64,000 nt of DNA from Acinetobacter defluvii (GTDB lineage: Bacteria > Pseudomonadota > Gammaproteobacteria > Pseudomonadales > Moraxellaceae): the NCBI RefSeq assembly GCF_001704615.3, contig NZ_CP029397.2, forward strand, positions 434,001 through 498,000, read 5' to 3'. The notes under the pieces are model-generated. The model did no database searches. It saw only the letters and a list, made by a program, of their open reading frames with translations, and had not been told where the DNA came from. Shown in pieces: positions 10,214 to 19,403 of this stretch. Positions within the stretch are counted from its first letter, which is position 1; every line of letters starts with the position of its first letter. Position numbers and translations under genes: made by a program.

Positions 10214-11308
10214 TTACAAATCCACCATCACATCTACAAAATTCTGCTTTTCCACCAATTCTAAAAATTCATCACCCATACGTTGGCTTTCAGCTACAGA
10301 TTGTCGCCATAATTTTTTACGCTCACTGTCCGATATACCTTTCATCACAAAGTCTTTGCGGTCTGGTAAACGTCCTAGAGGCAGTGATTCCAAATAGCTT
10401 TGTGAAGGTGAAAGTAGTAAAGTACGAGCTTGATTGATCGGATTAGCTTTGCGTGATTTAAACATTTTATCGAACCAACCTGGGGTGATGCTGTCGCTAA
10501 AATGCGGATATAAAACAATGCCTTTACTGTCGAAAGGCAAGTCGATGTGATAGTCGATCAAACCGCCATCACGGTATGCACCTTGTGGTGCATCGGCGAT
10601 ATTTTTCACTGCAGGAGTCACACCAGGAATCGAGCCCGATGCCATCAGCCAATCTGCGACATTGTCAGTATTAAAATTGACATAATGGGTTTTAAAGGCA
10701 TCATCCTGAATTTTAAATTGTGGAAAATGTTCAGGTTGACAGATCACCCGTTGCATAAATTTATTGAGGTGGTTACGTGAAATTACATTGCTACCAATGA
10801 TGCCCAATAATGAACCATAGAGCGCAAGCTTTTGATCACTTTGGAAAATATGCGCTGCTTTGGCAGCGATAATCGTAAGGTGATAATCAGGATGAGTGAC
10901 TAATTTTTCAGATTGATTGCCTAATATCCCATGCAGCATATCACGTGATATTTTTTCAATCTCAGCGATTTTCATGCCTTTATGAAAAGGCAGATTGATA
11001 TATAACTCTGCAAGTTGGTCTGCGCCTTTTTTCTCACCTTGTGCAATGAGACTTGCAAAACGCCATGCACCCACCGATGAACCAATTAAAAAGCGACGTT
11101 GTTTAGCACGTTGTAGGAAATCACCAAAAATGGCTTGGTCTAGACCCATTAACCCAATGCCTTTAGGACCACCTGCCGCACCAGGAATCATGTCGACATG
11201 ATGCGATTGTAGTCCTTCTTTTTGAATGAGTTGTTTGGCAAGTGTGCCTGCTTGGATGGTTAATGCAGCAGGGCGTTTTTGTAGAATTTGGGTCATGGGT
11301 TCACTCAC
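10214..11308 (-). CDS. patatin-like phospholipase family protein
   Basis: A putative serine lipid acyl hydrolase of 364 residues. It has the glycine-rich oxyanion segment PGAAGGPKGIG, the nucleophile elbow FLIGSSVGAWR (GxSxG) near residue 77, and the catalytic Asp in YRDGGLIDYH (DGG) near residue 250. Together these form the Ser-Asp dyad of patatins. No signal peptide is seen, so it is probably cytoplasmic or exported by another route. The start is uncertain: GTG at 11308 or ATG at 11296 (MTQILQKRP); neither has a strong Shine-Dalgarno sequence. It appears monocistronic. Confidence 0.85.
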   Translation of the reverse strand: MSEPMTQILQKRPAALTIQAGTLAKQLIQKEGLQSHHVDMIPGAAGGPKGIGLMGLDQAIFGDFLQRAKQRRFLIGSSVGAWRFASLIAQGEKKGADQLAELYINLPFHKGMKIAEIEKISRDMLHGILGNQSEKLVTHPDYHLTIIAAKAAHIFQSDQKLALYGSLLGIIGSNVISRNHLNKFMQRVICQPEHFPQFKIQDDAFKTHYVNFNTDNVADWLMASGSIPGVTPAVKNIADAPQGAYRDGGLIDYHIDLPFDSKGIVLYPHFSDSITPGWFDKMFKSRKANPINQARTLLLSPSQSYLESLPLGRLPDRKDFVMKGISDSERKKLWRQSVAESQRMGDEFLELVEKQNFVDVMVDL

Positions 11309-11383
11309 TCAAACGGATTGGTTTATTTTAGTGGTGAGGGATTGTTGGACAATGGCGAGAGGTTTCAGTAGGTGACTTGGGAG

Positions 11384-11596
11384 TCATGGGCTTTCTTTAT
11401 ACCAACATAAATGAAAATATTCTTCGAGATGGGGTGAATAGTCAAAAGTATATTCACGAGTACAGCTGTCAAAAAAGTTATTCCAATCATCTAAATCTAA
11501 GAATTCTTGTATTTCTGAATTAAATGCCTGACCAACTTCAGGTAAGTCCGACCTAAAAATATGATTAGAATTTTCTAAGCCAAATTTTTGAGTCAT
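11384..11596 (-). CDS. small protein of unknown function
   Basis: Seventy residues, acidic and aromatic-rich (SCTREYTFDYSPHLEEYFHL), with no recognised motif. It lies 12 bases after the end of another small unknown gene in the same direction, so the two are probably co-transcribed. It could be a complete small immunity-type protein or a fragment of a longer one. Codon use is AT-rich like its partner. Confidence 0.5.
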   Translation of the reverse strand: MTQKFGLENSNHIFRSDLPEVGQAFNSEIQEFLDLDDWNNFFDSCTREYTFDYSPHLEEYFHLCWYKESP

Positions 11597-11608
11597 GACA
11601 ATTTTATC

Positions 11609-11977
11609 TTAAATTAAATACTGTGCAATGTTGTATTGGATAATTCCATTTTCAAGTATTATAAATTGTGCATCTGCGCTAGTAGTTTGTAGATAACCAA
11701 GTAAAATTATGGTCTTATATTTTTTTGATAAATAGATTAAAAAATCAAAAATGAGAGGATCTGTTAAATCATGATAATTAAAGACAATATCAACCCAATG
11801 AATACTGTAGTTGCATGAAACGATAATAGTATCAGTCTTTTTATCGTAGTCGTGAAAATACCATTCTTGAACAACAGGTAAACTTAGTTGGTCAGTAACT
11901 TTATAAAATTTTTTTATTTCATCTAAGATAGTTTGGATGGAAGGATGGAGAATGCTTATTTTAGAATGAGTAGCCAT
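11609..11977 (-). CDS. small protein of unknown function
   Basis: A cytoplasmic protein of 122 residues with alternating beta-strand-like and helical segments (YSIHWVDIVFNYHDL, TIILLGYLQTTSADAQFIIL). No family is recognised. The size, AT-rich composition and pairing with another small gene resemble bacterial immunity genes, which is only an inference. It starts upstream of the 70-residue gene and 28 bases from the terminator of the ubi operon. Confidence 0.6.
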   Translation of the reverse strand: MATHSKISILHPSIQTILDEIKKFYKVTDQLSLPVVQEWYFHDYDKKTDTIIVSCNYSIHWVDIVFNYHDLTDPLIFDFLIYLSKKYKTIILLGYLQTTSADAQFIILENGIIQYNIAQYLI

Positions 11978-12004
11978 ATTATATTATCTTTGTATTTCTG
12001 ATTT

Positions 12005-12034
12005 AAAAATCACACCAGTTTTGATGTGATTTTT
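12005..12034. terminator. terminator of the ubiE-ubiJ-ubiB operon
   Basis: A 10-base perfect stem pairs AAAAATCACA (12005-12014) with TGTGATTTTT (12025-12034) around a 10-base loop. It lies 15 bases after the ubiB stop and has T-runs on both strands. Confidence 0.85.
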
Positions 12035-12049
12035 GATGCTTTTCTTAAT

Positions 12050-13669
12050 TTACTTTGCAATCCGCCAAACGGCTAAAATACTTGCAAGAATAATCAAAAC
12101 AATAGAAATATACCACGGTGCAATAATCGCAATCGACAATAAAATTGCCATGATACTGCCAAACATCCAACTGCGTTTTTGTTGATGTTCCACTTCCAAA
12201 CGCATCATTTGTAATTCATGTAACTGTTTAGCATGCCAAGCAGATTGATTTTTTAGACCATTTAAACTGTCGATCAGCAGTGTTGGAAAATCCTGCGCGC
12301 CTAAAAGTAAATCAGGAATTTTTTGTCCTAATTCCTTTAAGTTCTTTTGTGGATTCATTTGGGCTTTGACCCATTCTGTTAGAATCGGCTTCGCAAGTTT
12401 CCAAATATCCAACTCAGGATATAAGTCTGTGCCTAGACCTTCAACGTGCACCAATGTTTTGAGTAATAACATCAGTTGTGGCGGAATTTCTAAATGAAAA
12501 CGACGCGCAATATCCATGACCTGAATTAAAATCCCTGCAAAGTCCAATTCATGCATTGGTTTTGACACCATTGGACCTACAGTACGGCGCATTTCACGCG
12601 CTAAAGCATCTTGATCTGTTCCTGGTGGAATCCAACCTGCTTGGTGTACAATCTGAATCAGTTGCATAAAGTCACTGTTCATCACTGCCAGTAACATGCG
12701 TGCAACGGTCATCTGATCGTGTTTCGATAACTCGCCCATGATGGCGCAGTCAAGCGCAATATAACGTGGGTGACTTGGATTGAGCGTTTCAACAAAGACG
12801 TTGCCCGGATGCATATCCGCATGGAAAAAGTTGTCACGGAATACTTGGGTAAAGAAAATCGTTAGACCTTTTTCAGCAAGGTCTTGACGATTCATTCCCA
12901 ATTTTTCAAATGTTGCAATATCTGAAATCGGCACACCCGTAATGCGCTCAGCGACCATGACATCTTTGCTGTCCATATATACTTCTGGCACATACATCAT
13001 GCTTGAGCCAGTGAAGTAATGGCGCATACGTCGTGTATTATCGGCTTCTAAAGTCAGATCTAATTCATTTAATATGACTTGGCGATAATCTTGAATAATT
13101 TCAGATAAATGAAAAGCACGTGCAGCTTCAAGACGTTTTTCGAGGGTATGTCCGAGCCATTCTAAAATTTCAAAATCTTGTAAAATTTGACTGCGAATAT
13201 CAGGTCGAGTCACTTTGACGACCACTTCACGTCCATCATGCAAAGCAGCAGTATGCACTTGGGCAATAGATGCAGCAGCTAAAGGTTGTTCATCAAAACG
13301 GACAAATAGGGTATTGATGTTGGCTTTGAGTGATTCTTCAATACGAGTTTTGGCAACATCGACACTAAAAGGTTTTACTCGATCTTGTAATAATACCAAT
13401 TGCTGTAAAATTTCAGGTGGAATCAAATCACGACGAGTCGAAAGTAACTGACCGAGTTTGATGGCCAAAGGCCCCATTTCCTCTAAAGCTTTTTTCAGTT
13501 TTAGCGGATTTTTTTTCTCTTTGCTTGACCATGCTGCAGGGTGCATGCGAATGATCGACAAAGCATGACGGGCTTTTTCAGGTAATTCTTCCGCAGGAAC
13601 CAATGTATCGAGTCTATAGTGAGCTGCTATGCGCCACAGTTCGAGTAATCGGGAAATATGCGGAATCAT
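12050..13669 (-). CDS. ubiB: ubiquinone biosynthesis kinase-like ATPase UbiB
   Basis: A membrane-anchored atypical kinase/ATPase needed for ubiquinone synthesis; it is thought to act on lipid intermediates or their extraction rather than on proteins. It has 539 residues, normal for UbiB. The KxGQ motif (IKLGQLLSTR) is near residue 70, the Ala-rich nucleotide loop (PLAAASIAQVHTA) near 130, the catalytic HADMHPGN near 285, and DCAIMG in place of a DFG near 308. Two hydrophobic segments at about 495-539 are the C-terminal anchors. It is the last gene of ubiE-ubiJ-ubiB, 12 bases after ubiJ. Confidence 0.96.
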   Translation of the reverse strand: MIPHISRLLELWRIAAHYRLDTLVPAEELPEKARHALSIIRMHPAAWSSKEKKNPLKLKKALEEMGPLAIKLGQLLSTRRDLIPPEILQQLVLLQDRVKPFSVDVAKTRIEESLKANINTLFVRFDEQPLAAASIAQVHTAALHDGREVVVKVTRPDIRSQILQDFEILEWLGHTLEKRLEAARAFHLSEIIQDYRQVILNELDLTLEADNTRRMRHYFTGSSMMYVPEVYMDSKDVMVAERITGVPISDIATFEKLGMNRQDLAEKGLTIFFTQVFRDNFFHADMHPGNVFVETLNPSHPRYIALDCAIMGELSKHDQMTVARMLLAVMNSDFMQLIQIVHQAGWIPPGTDQDALAREMRRTVGPMVSKPMHELDFAGILIQVMDIARRFHLEIPPQLMLLLKTLVHVEGLGTDLYPELDIWKLAKPILTEWVKAQMNPQKNLKELGQKIPDLLLGAQDFPTLLIDSLNGLKNQSAWHAKQLHELQMMRLEVEHQQKRSWMFGSIMAILLSIAIIAPWYISIVLIILASILAVWRIAK

Positions 13670-13681
13670 AAATGCTCTTAC

Positions 13682-14344
13682 CTAATTTTGTTCTTGATTG
13701 AGTTGGCTTTGAAGCTGTTGAACTTTTGCTTCAAGTCGATCAATATTTTGGTTAAGTGTTCGGGTATGTTGTTGCAAATCATCCATTTGCCAGCGAGGTG
13801 CAAATAAGCCCGTATCTTCTTTTAAAAAGTCTTCAGCAAAAAATAAATGACTTTGTAAAGAACGCTTTAAATGCTTTGGTGCAAGCTGGATTTTGGCGAG
13901 TTCATGCGCAAGTGTAGGACCAATCCACGGACTTAAGTGTGTAGCTAAATCAGGCTCAGCCTGTTGGATAATACGTTGAATATCCTGCAATAAATGATAA
14001 TCACCTTGCAAAGGAATATTGCCCACATCATCTGAAATGAGCAATTTAATTAATTCAATCGCATTCTTTACATGTAATGTCGCTGTGGCTTCACTGATCA
14101 CATGACGTTGATCAAAAGGACGTTGTTCAAAGATAGACGGTGTTGTACTTTGACCGGTTACAGTCGGTTCAAGTCGGACTTTATTTTCATCAAAAAAAAC
14201 ATCAACGGAGAGTTGTGGTGAGTTGATCACGACGCGTAATAATTTACCTTGCAACGCATTGAGTTGAATGCGAGTAATAGCATCCAAATCAATGAGCTGA
14301 TGAATGAATCGTTCAACTGCGCCTAAGGCAAGAATCGACCACAT
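13682..14344 (-). CDS. ubiJ: ubiquinone biosynthesis accessory factor UbiJ
   Basis: An SCP2-domain lipid-binding protein of 220 residues that, with UbiK, organises the soluble Ubi complex in proteobacteria. The N-terminal part (WSILALGAVERFIHQLIDLD) and the beta-rich SCP2 region match the family. The C-terminus (about 190-220) is a predicted coiled coil (LNQNIDRLEAKVQQLQSQ), as in UbiJ. It is located between ubiE and ubiB, its usual place, with gaps of 14 and 12 bases, which supports a single transcript. Confidence 0.93.
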   Translation of the reverse strand: MWSILALGAVERFIHQLIDLDAITRIQLNALQGKLLRVVINSPQLSVDVFFDENKVRLEPTVTGQSTTPSIFEQRPFDQRHVISEATATLHVKNAIELIKLLISDDVGNIPLQGDYHLLQDIQRIIQQAEPDLATHLSPWIGPTLAHELAKIQLAPKHLKRSLQSHLFFAEDFLKEDTGLFAPRWQMDDLQQHTRTLNQNIDRLEAKVQQLQSQLNQEQN

Positions 14345-14358
14345 GGCTATTTACCTTA

Positions 14359-15303
14359 TTAAAGTTTAAAACCACGGTGAACAGCAACGATACCACCTGT
14401 TAAGTTATGGTAGTCGGTATTTTGGAAACCTGCATTTTCCATCATACCTTTTAAGGTACGTTGGTCTGGATGCATGCGAATAGACTCAGCTAAATATTTA
14501 TAACTTTCTGAGTCATTTGCGACGATTTTACCCATGATTGGTAATGCAGTGAATGAATACAAGTCATAGAGTTTAGAGAAAGGCTCAAAAACTGGTTTTG
14601 AAAACTCTAAAATAAGTAAACGACCACCTGGCTTAAGTACACGATACATCGCAGCCAATGCAGCATCTTTATCGGTCACATTACGCAAACCAAAACTAAT
14701 GGTTAACAGGTCAAAGCTGTTATCTTCAAATGGTTCTAGGGTTTCTGCATTTGCCAATACAAAATCAACATTGGTACAACCTGCATCAATCAGACGGTCA
14801 CGTCCAACATTCAGCATAGATTCGTTAATGTCGGATAACACGACATGACCTGTCGGACCAACTTCACGGCTAAATACTTTGGCTAAATCGCCCGTACCAC
14901 CAGCAATATCAAGGACACGTTGACCACGACGTACCCCTGACATATTGATGGCAAAGCGTTTCCATAAACGATGAATACCAAATGACATAAGGTCATTCAT
15001 GATGTCGTATTTGCTTGCAACAGAGTGGAAAACTTCCGCTACCTTTTGAGCTTTATCTTCACTGCTCACAGTTTGATAACCGAAATGTGTGGTTGCACCG
15101 ACATTTCCAGTATTTGCGCCACGAGGGAGATTATATTTTGGAACGCTTCCTGAAACAGGCGTATCGGTCAATTGTTGTTGTAAAGATTGTTGCTGACCTT
15201 GTGGTGTGCCTTGCGGTAATGGTTCAGTTAAAAATGGACTTACTTTGTCTGTGTCTTGTGCCGACTCGTTTTGTGCGGTTGGCTTTTGGTTTTCATTCGA
15301 CAT
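14359..15303 (-). CDS. ubiE: ubiquinone/menaquinone C-methyltransferase UbiE
   Basis: An SAM-dependent C-methyltransferase of ubiquinone synthesis. Motif I is [15 protein letters not shown], and the family signatures [17 protein letters not shown] and [10 protein letters not shown] are present. The start at 15303 (MSNENQ) is chosen because AGGAG lies 8 bases upstream; an earlier in-frame ATG at 15354 lacks a Shine-Dalgarno sequence. The first 70 or so residues are a Gln/Pro/Thr-rich, probably disordered extension not present in E. coli UbiE. It is first in the ubiE-ubiJ-ubiB operon, behind a 12-base inverted repeat. Confidence 0.95.
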   Translation of the reverse strand: MSNENQKPTAQNESAQDTDKVSPFLTEPLPQGTPQGQQQSLQQQLTDTPVSGSVPKYNLPRGANTGNVGATTHFGYQTVSSEDKAQKVAEVFHSVASKYDIMNDLMSFGIHRLWKRFAINMSGVRRGQRVLDIAGGTGDLAKVFSREVGPTGHVVLSDINESMLNVGRDRLIDAGCTNVDFVLANAETLEPFEDNSFDLLTISFGLRNVTDKDAALAAMYRVLKPGGRLLILEFSKPVFEPFSKLYDLYSFTALPIMGKIVANDSESYKYLAESIRMHPDQRTLKGMMENAGFQNTDYHNLTGGIVAVHRGFKL

Positions 15304-15346
15304 TCGAGTCACTCCTGAACACAAAAAATAAGAAATTTTGTCATAT

Positions 15347-15397
15347 TTTTGCATGATGACAGATTTTGTGACTTTTTACAGCGTCCATCATGCAAAA
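15347..15397. repeat. 12-base perfect inverted repeat upstream of ubiE
   Basis: TTTTGCATGATG (15347-15358) is perfectly complementary to CATCATGCAAAA (15386-15397) across a 27-base spacer. It sits 44-94 bases before the ubiE start and 81 bases after the end of the divergently placed neighbour's coding region. It may be an operator or an mRNA leader hairpin. Confidence 0.5.
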
Positions 15398-15477
15398 TTT
15401 AAAAGTCTGGCAACAGACACAATCAATAATATACAAAAGTATGACGTGTATGCCGTCATTAAGTTGCTAAAACCTTA

Positions 15478-16185
15478 TCATATTCTAAACGGATTGGCTT
15501 GTCCTGAATGTACATTATTGACAATTTCACGCTCTTTTAGCGTAAATGCATGAATAAAATCAGCTGCAGATTTCATCGGTTTCATAGCCACAAAGCCTTC
15601 ACCAATAAATTCATACATCAGTTGAAAATTGTATTTATGGGCTGTGCCTTTGCACATTTTAAATGCGGTATGCATTAAAAATGAACGCATATACTTATCC
15701 AATGCAACGCCTAAATCATCAAGTAAACTGAGTTGTTGCAGACGTTGTTCGGCTTGATCTAGTTTGATTAGAGTCAAACGCATCATTTCATCATCAATGC
15801 TTTGATCGGCAGGGTAGTCCTTGAGCAGTTGTTTGGCAACTTGTTCATCTAATTGCATTGCCAATACTGCAAGCCCAATCGATTTTAAACCCGTTTTAAT
15901 GGCATTCTCAGGAATGATCTTTTCTGCTTTATGCGCATATTTGAGTAAGCGCTCAATTTGGACTGCCAAAGGATCAAAATCAGGTCCACCATATAAACGA
16001 TGAATAAAATAATCTGCCATGAGTTTATTTTCTGGGCGATTAAATAACTCAGTATGCGTGTCTAAAATACGTGCTTTGAGCCAGTCTTGTGCTTCATGCA
16101 GACGCTTTTTTAGGAGAGGATCTTGATGATAATCAAACTGTTTATATTCTTCTAAAAGTTGGTCGAGTGCTGCGAGTTTTGACAT
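15478..16185 (-). CDS. FFLEELY-motif type protein of unknown function
   Basis: A soluble, mostly helical protein of about 235 residues. The segment ADYFIHRLYGGPDFDPLAVQ followed by a helix ending KIIPE resembles the FFLEELYGPxDF core of a protein family named after that motif in gamma-proteobacteria; the function of that family is not known. The ATG at 16185 (MSKLAALDQL) is preferred because the longer frame to 16227 adds a hydrophobic stretch without family support. It is probably transcribed alone, upstream of ubiE in the same direction but more than 170 bases away. Confidence 0.75.
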   Translation of the reverse strand: MSKLAALDQLLEEYKQFDYHQDPLLKKRLHEAQDWLKARILDTHTELFNRPENKLMADYFIHRLYGGPDFDPLAVQIERLLKYAHKAEKIIPENAIKTGLKSIGLAVLAMQLDEQVAKQLLKDYPADQSIDDEMMRLTLIKLDQAEQRLQQLSLLDDLGVALDKYMRSFLMHTAFKMCKGTAHKYNFQLMYEFIGEGFVAMKPMKSAADFIHAFTLKEREIVNNVHSGQANPFRI

Positions 16186-16424
16186 AAATGAACTCAATTT
16201 CCATATATTTAACAAAATCATAATCACAGTTTATCTGAACAACCATGACGGTATTGCTTGAAGGTGACTGAAATTAAGTCAGTTGTTTCTCTATTTTGTT
16301 CGTTTTACGCAATTTTATCGGGGTTTAAACGTTATAAAAAGTGATACAAAAAATGTATTCAGCCTCAAAAAATCTTTGTAAACTTGAAAAAGTATAACGA
16401 AAACATAAGAAAAGAGCTGAATTC

Positions 16425-17843
16425 ATGCAAAAAAATGAATCTTCATGTGAACTGGTTGATGCAGATCAACTTTCCGTAGCGTTGATTGAAGCCCAATATG
16501 CTTTGAAAAATACCCGAGGACAGAAAAATGCCAAAAGTTTGGTGATTTTGGTCAGTGGCATTGAACTTGCAGGAAAAGGTGAGGCAGTCAAACAATTGCG
16601 TGAATGGGTAGATCCACGTTATTTACGTGTCAAAGCAGATCCTCCTTACATGATGCAAAAAGATCGCGCTTTTTGGCAACCTTATGCGCGCTATATTCCT
16701 GCAGAAGGGCAGATTTTGGTGATGTTTGGCAATTGGTACAGTGATTTATTATCAACAGCTTTGCATGTTTCTGCACCGATGGATGACACATTGTTTGATG
16801 CTTATGTGGCACAAATGAACGCATTTGAGCAAGATTTAAAAAATAATCACGTTGATGTCATTAAAGTTTGGTTTGATTTGTCTTGGAAATCGTTACAAAA
16901 ACGTTTAGACAAAATGGATGCTGAAGATCAACGTTGGCATAAACTACATGGTTTGGATTGGCGAAATAAAAAACAATATGACAATGTGCAGAAGTTACGT
17001 CAGCGTTTTACTGATGATTGGCTGATTATTGATTGTGAAGATGAAGAAATTCGAGATCAAGAATTTGCTCAATACATTTTAAAAAATTTAAAACATCTTC
17101 CAAATTATGTGACCCAAGTAAAAGAAAAATGGCAACAAGCTGAAATTCCAAATGAATTACTCAAACCTTCTACAGAGGAGATGGATGAGGATGAATATAA
17201 AGCCGAATTAAAGAAACTCACGAAAAAAGTCGCTGAAGCGATGCGTTTTGATGAGCGAAAAGTGATTATTACTTTTGAAGGCATGGATGCAGCAGGGAAA
17301 GGTGGAGCGATTAAGCGTATTGTCAAAAAATTAGACCCACGCGAATACGGCATTTATACCATTGCAGCCCCAGAAAAATATGAATTGGCACGACCTTATT
17401 TATGGCGTTTTTGGACGAAGCTGTTAGAAGATGAAAAGATTTCGATCTTTGATCGCACGTGGTATGGACGAGTTTTAGTTGAGCGGATCGAAGGTTTTGC
17501 CTCACCTGTTGAATGGCAACGTGCGTATGATGAGATTAATCGTTTTGAAAAAGATTTAACTGATAACCAGTATGTAATCGTGAAGTTTTGGCTTGCCATC
17601 AGTAAAGATGAACAAGAGGCACGTTTTAAAGCACGTGAAGAAACCCCACATAAGCGTTTTAAAATTACGGAAGATGATTGGCGTAATCGGAGTCATTGGG
17701 ATGATTATTTAAAGGCAGCAGCAGATATGTTGCAACGTACACATACTTTTTATGCGCCTTGGCATGTAATTTCGACCAATGATAAATATACTGCTCGGAT
17801 TGAGATTTTAAAGGCGATTTTAAAACAATTGAAAGCTGATTGA
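16425..17843 (+). CDS. pap: polyphosphate:AMP phosphotransferase (PPK2 class II)
   Basis: Transfers phosphate from polyphosphate to AMP to give ADP. The family was characterised in Acinetobacter johnsonii, and this protein has the same length class (472 residues) and two-domain plan. The N-terminal PPK2 domain (about 1-220) has a less typical P-loop (VSGIELAGKGEAVKQL). The C-terminal domain (about 250-472) has the active Walker A FEGMDAAGKGGAIKR, the Walker B ISIFDRTWYGRVLVER and the lid HKRFKITEDDWRNR. The start has AAGAG about 9 bases upstream. No PhoB-like box was seen before the gene, but one lies after it. Confidence 0.96.
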   Translation: MQKNESSCELVDADQLSVALIEAQYALKNTRGQKNAKSLVILVSGIELAGKGEAVKQLREWVDPRYLRVKADPPYMMQKDRAFWQPYARYIPAEGQILVMFGNWYSDLLSTALHVSAPMDDTLFDAYVAQMNAFEQDLKNNHVDVIKVWFDLSWKSLQKRLDKMDAEDQRWHKLHGLDWRNKKQYDNVQKLRQRFTDDWLIIDCEDEEIRDQEFAQYILKNLKHLPNYVTQVKEKWQQAEIPNELLKPSTEEMDEDEYKAELKKLTKKVAEAMRFDERKVIITFEGMDAAGKGGAIKRIVKKLDPREYGIYTIAAPEKYELARPYLWRFWTKLLEDEKISIFDRTWYGRVLVERIEGFASPVEWQRAYDEINRFEKDLTDNQYVIVKFWLAISKDEQEARFKAREETPHKRFKITEDDWRNRSHWDDYLKAAADMLQRTHTFYAPWHVISTNDKYTARIEILKAILKQLKAD

Positions 17844-17867
17844 TACTTTAAATAAATCCTTAAAGTA
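17844..17867 (+). terminator. possible weak terminator after pap
   Basis: TACTTTAA (17844-17851) pairs perfectly with TTAAAGTA (17860-17867) around an 8-base loop, starting directly after the pap stop. The stem is AT-rich and the tail has only short T-runs. Confidence 0.3.
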
Positions 17868-17900
17868 CATTTAGACGGTTTTAGAAATTTTAAGTAATGT

Positions 17901-17931
17901 TGTCAGATTACTGTCGGGTGTCTGTCGTGTT
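17901..17931 (+). promoter_or_regulatory. PhoB-box-like triple 11-base repeat
   Basis: TGTC recurs at 17901, 17912 and 17923, exactly 11 bases apart, twice as CTGTC. This is the period of PhoB half-sites (CTGTCAT plus 4 AT-rich bases). A possible -10 (TATAGC, 17945-17950) follows at about the distance expected when PhoB replaces a -35. The spacer GGGTGT is less AT-rich than in typical Pho boxes, so this is tentative. Confidence 0.4.
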
Positions 17932-17985
17932 AGTCATATTAAGGTATAGCTAGAATGAATTATTCTTAACAAGTAGGATTCTATT

Positions 17986-18666
17986 ATGACTCAGCAACAA
18001 GCAAGAATAATTAATAATGATGAATTGGCAATATTAGTCAAAGTGCTGAGAGATGCTCGTAAGTGGACACAAGAGCAGCTCGCTGAAATATCAAATTTAA
18101 ATATTCGAACAATTCAAAGAGTGGAAAATGGCGTGTCTGCAAGTTTTGATACCCGTAGAGCATTAGCTAGATCTTTTGAGGCAAGTGATATTGACTGTTT
18201 TAATAAGGCTCATGTATTTCCAACTCAGGAAGAAATTGAAACGGCAATCCACAAAGCTAATACAGAGTATTTAATATTGGATGCTAGAGAATTAAGAACG
18301 GGTCGGTTAGTGGGTGATTTAGCAGAATGGTGTCGAAGTGATATGAGTACGTGTGATTTCGAGTTACCGTTCGAAGTTCAACATGCTTATGCTGAATTTT
18401 TGGATTTATTTCGAGATTTTAGAGATTGTGCTGAGTTATATAGCCAAGTGGAAAAGCTAACTATTTATAATTCATTTGATACCTATTTAAATATAATTCA
18501 ATCAAATGGATTTTGTATAAAATATGCTAAGCGAGCAGCAATTTTAAAAGCAAATCAAAGTGGCGAGATTGATTTACCATTGGATATTGTTTACTTAAGT
18601 ATTTTTCCTAAAAAACAAGTACCTGATCAATTTTCAGTTGCTCGGAAAATAAGTTTTAAATTTTAA
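17986..18666 (+). CDS. XRE-family helix-turn-helix regulator
   Basis: A DNA-binding regulator of 226 residues. The HTH is at about residues 15-70: LVKVLRDARKWTQEQLAEIS, NLNIRTIQRVENG and a closing helix, typical of the Cro/CI type. The rest (about 75-226) is a helical domain of unknown ligand (AEWCRSDMSTCDFELPFEVQ). Its target is unknown. It stands alone between pap and a convergent gene, and the PhoB-like repeat upstream suggests phosphate control. Confidence 0.85.
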   Translation: MTQQQARIINNDELAILVKVLRDARKWTQEQLAEISNLNIRTIQRVENGVSASFDTRRALARSFEASDIDCFNKAHVFPTQEEIETAIHKANTEYLILDARELRTGRLVGDLAEWCRSDMSTCDFELPFEVQHAYAEFLDLFRDFRDCAELYSQVEKLTIYNSFDTYLNIIQSNGFCIKYAKRAAILKANQSGEIDLPLDIVYLSIFPKKQVPDQFSVARKISFKF

Positions 18667-18673
18667 AATGAAA

Positions 18674-18698
18674 AAAAGCGGATTTATCATCCGCTTTT
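18674..18698. terminator. bidirectional terminator
   Basis: AAAAGCGGAT (18674-18683) pairs with ATCCGCTTTT (18689-18698) around a TTATC loop, between two convergent genes. It has an A-run before it and a T-run in the stem end. Confidence 0.85.
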
Positions 18699-18716
18699 CA
18701 CGCTTCAATAAATCTA

Positions 18717-19229
18717 TCAAGAATATTTCACAATTTTCTCTTTTTGTTTATTTTGAATCCCTTTTGCTAATTTATAACATTCTTCCACATGCGCCTCAGC
18801 GACTTTTTTCATCACGATATAACCTAAACTCGCTGCAACAAGAGACCCACCTAATGGGATAAACTTGGTCACTTGTTTGGTAATGACTTTTGCAGCCACA
18901 TTATTTAAAGATGATTTGACCGCAGTACGTGCCACCACTAAACCTGAAAACTCAAAACCACGTTTGCGTAATTCATTCCAATGAATTTGTTTGGTTTTTG
19001 GATCATATACACTGATTTGATCTGGCGCTAAGCCAAAACGTGCATTAATCTCAGGAATTAGCTGCGATAAAATACCAACATCAATCACTACATCAAAAAA
19101 AGGAATCGGGATCACAGCAGCACCTGCTGAAAAATACGCCCGTTTTTTAACCAATGCTAAACATTCCTCTCGAATATTTTCTAAGTTTAAACTTGGATCG
19201 ATTGAATCAGGAATTTTGTCGATTTTCAT
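18717..19229 (-). CDS. small membrane-associated protein, DUF697-like
   Basis: A protein of 170 residues with hydrophobic segments at about 32-55 (FSAGAAVIPIPFFDVVIDVG) and 123-140 (FIPLGGSLVAASLGYIVM). The pattern of Ala-rich membrane segment, 'PIP-D' turn and amphipathic helix recalls the DUF697/YcjF-type membrane module that often accompanies dynamin- or GTPase-like proteins, but no GTPase is adjacent and the match is tentative. It ends at a shared terminator with the XRE gene and starts divergently from recC. Confidence 0.6.
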   Translation of the reverse strand: MKIDKIPDSIDPSLNLENIREECLALVKKRAYFSAGAAVIPIPFFDVVIDVGILSQLIPEINARFGLAPDQISVYDPKTKQIHWNELRKRGFEFSGLVVARTAVKSSLNNVAAKVITKQVTKFIPLGGSLVAASLGYIVMKKVAEAHVEECYKLAKGIQNKQKEKIVKYS

Positions 19230-19403
19230 AAAAAGTAACTCTCCATCAAACTGTTTATAATATTTTGTCCCAAAGCTGATTCGCTTGGTTTTTTAGAACA
19301 TTTTCGTGCGAACTATACTGTAAAAATGGCATATTGTGTTTAAGATGTATAGTAATGAAAGTTTATGATTTTGTGTTTATTTACATAAAGAAAATGAGGA
19401 AAT

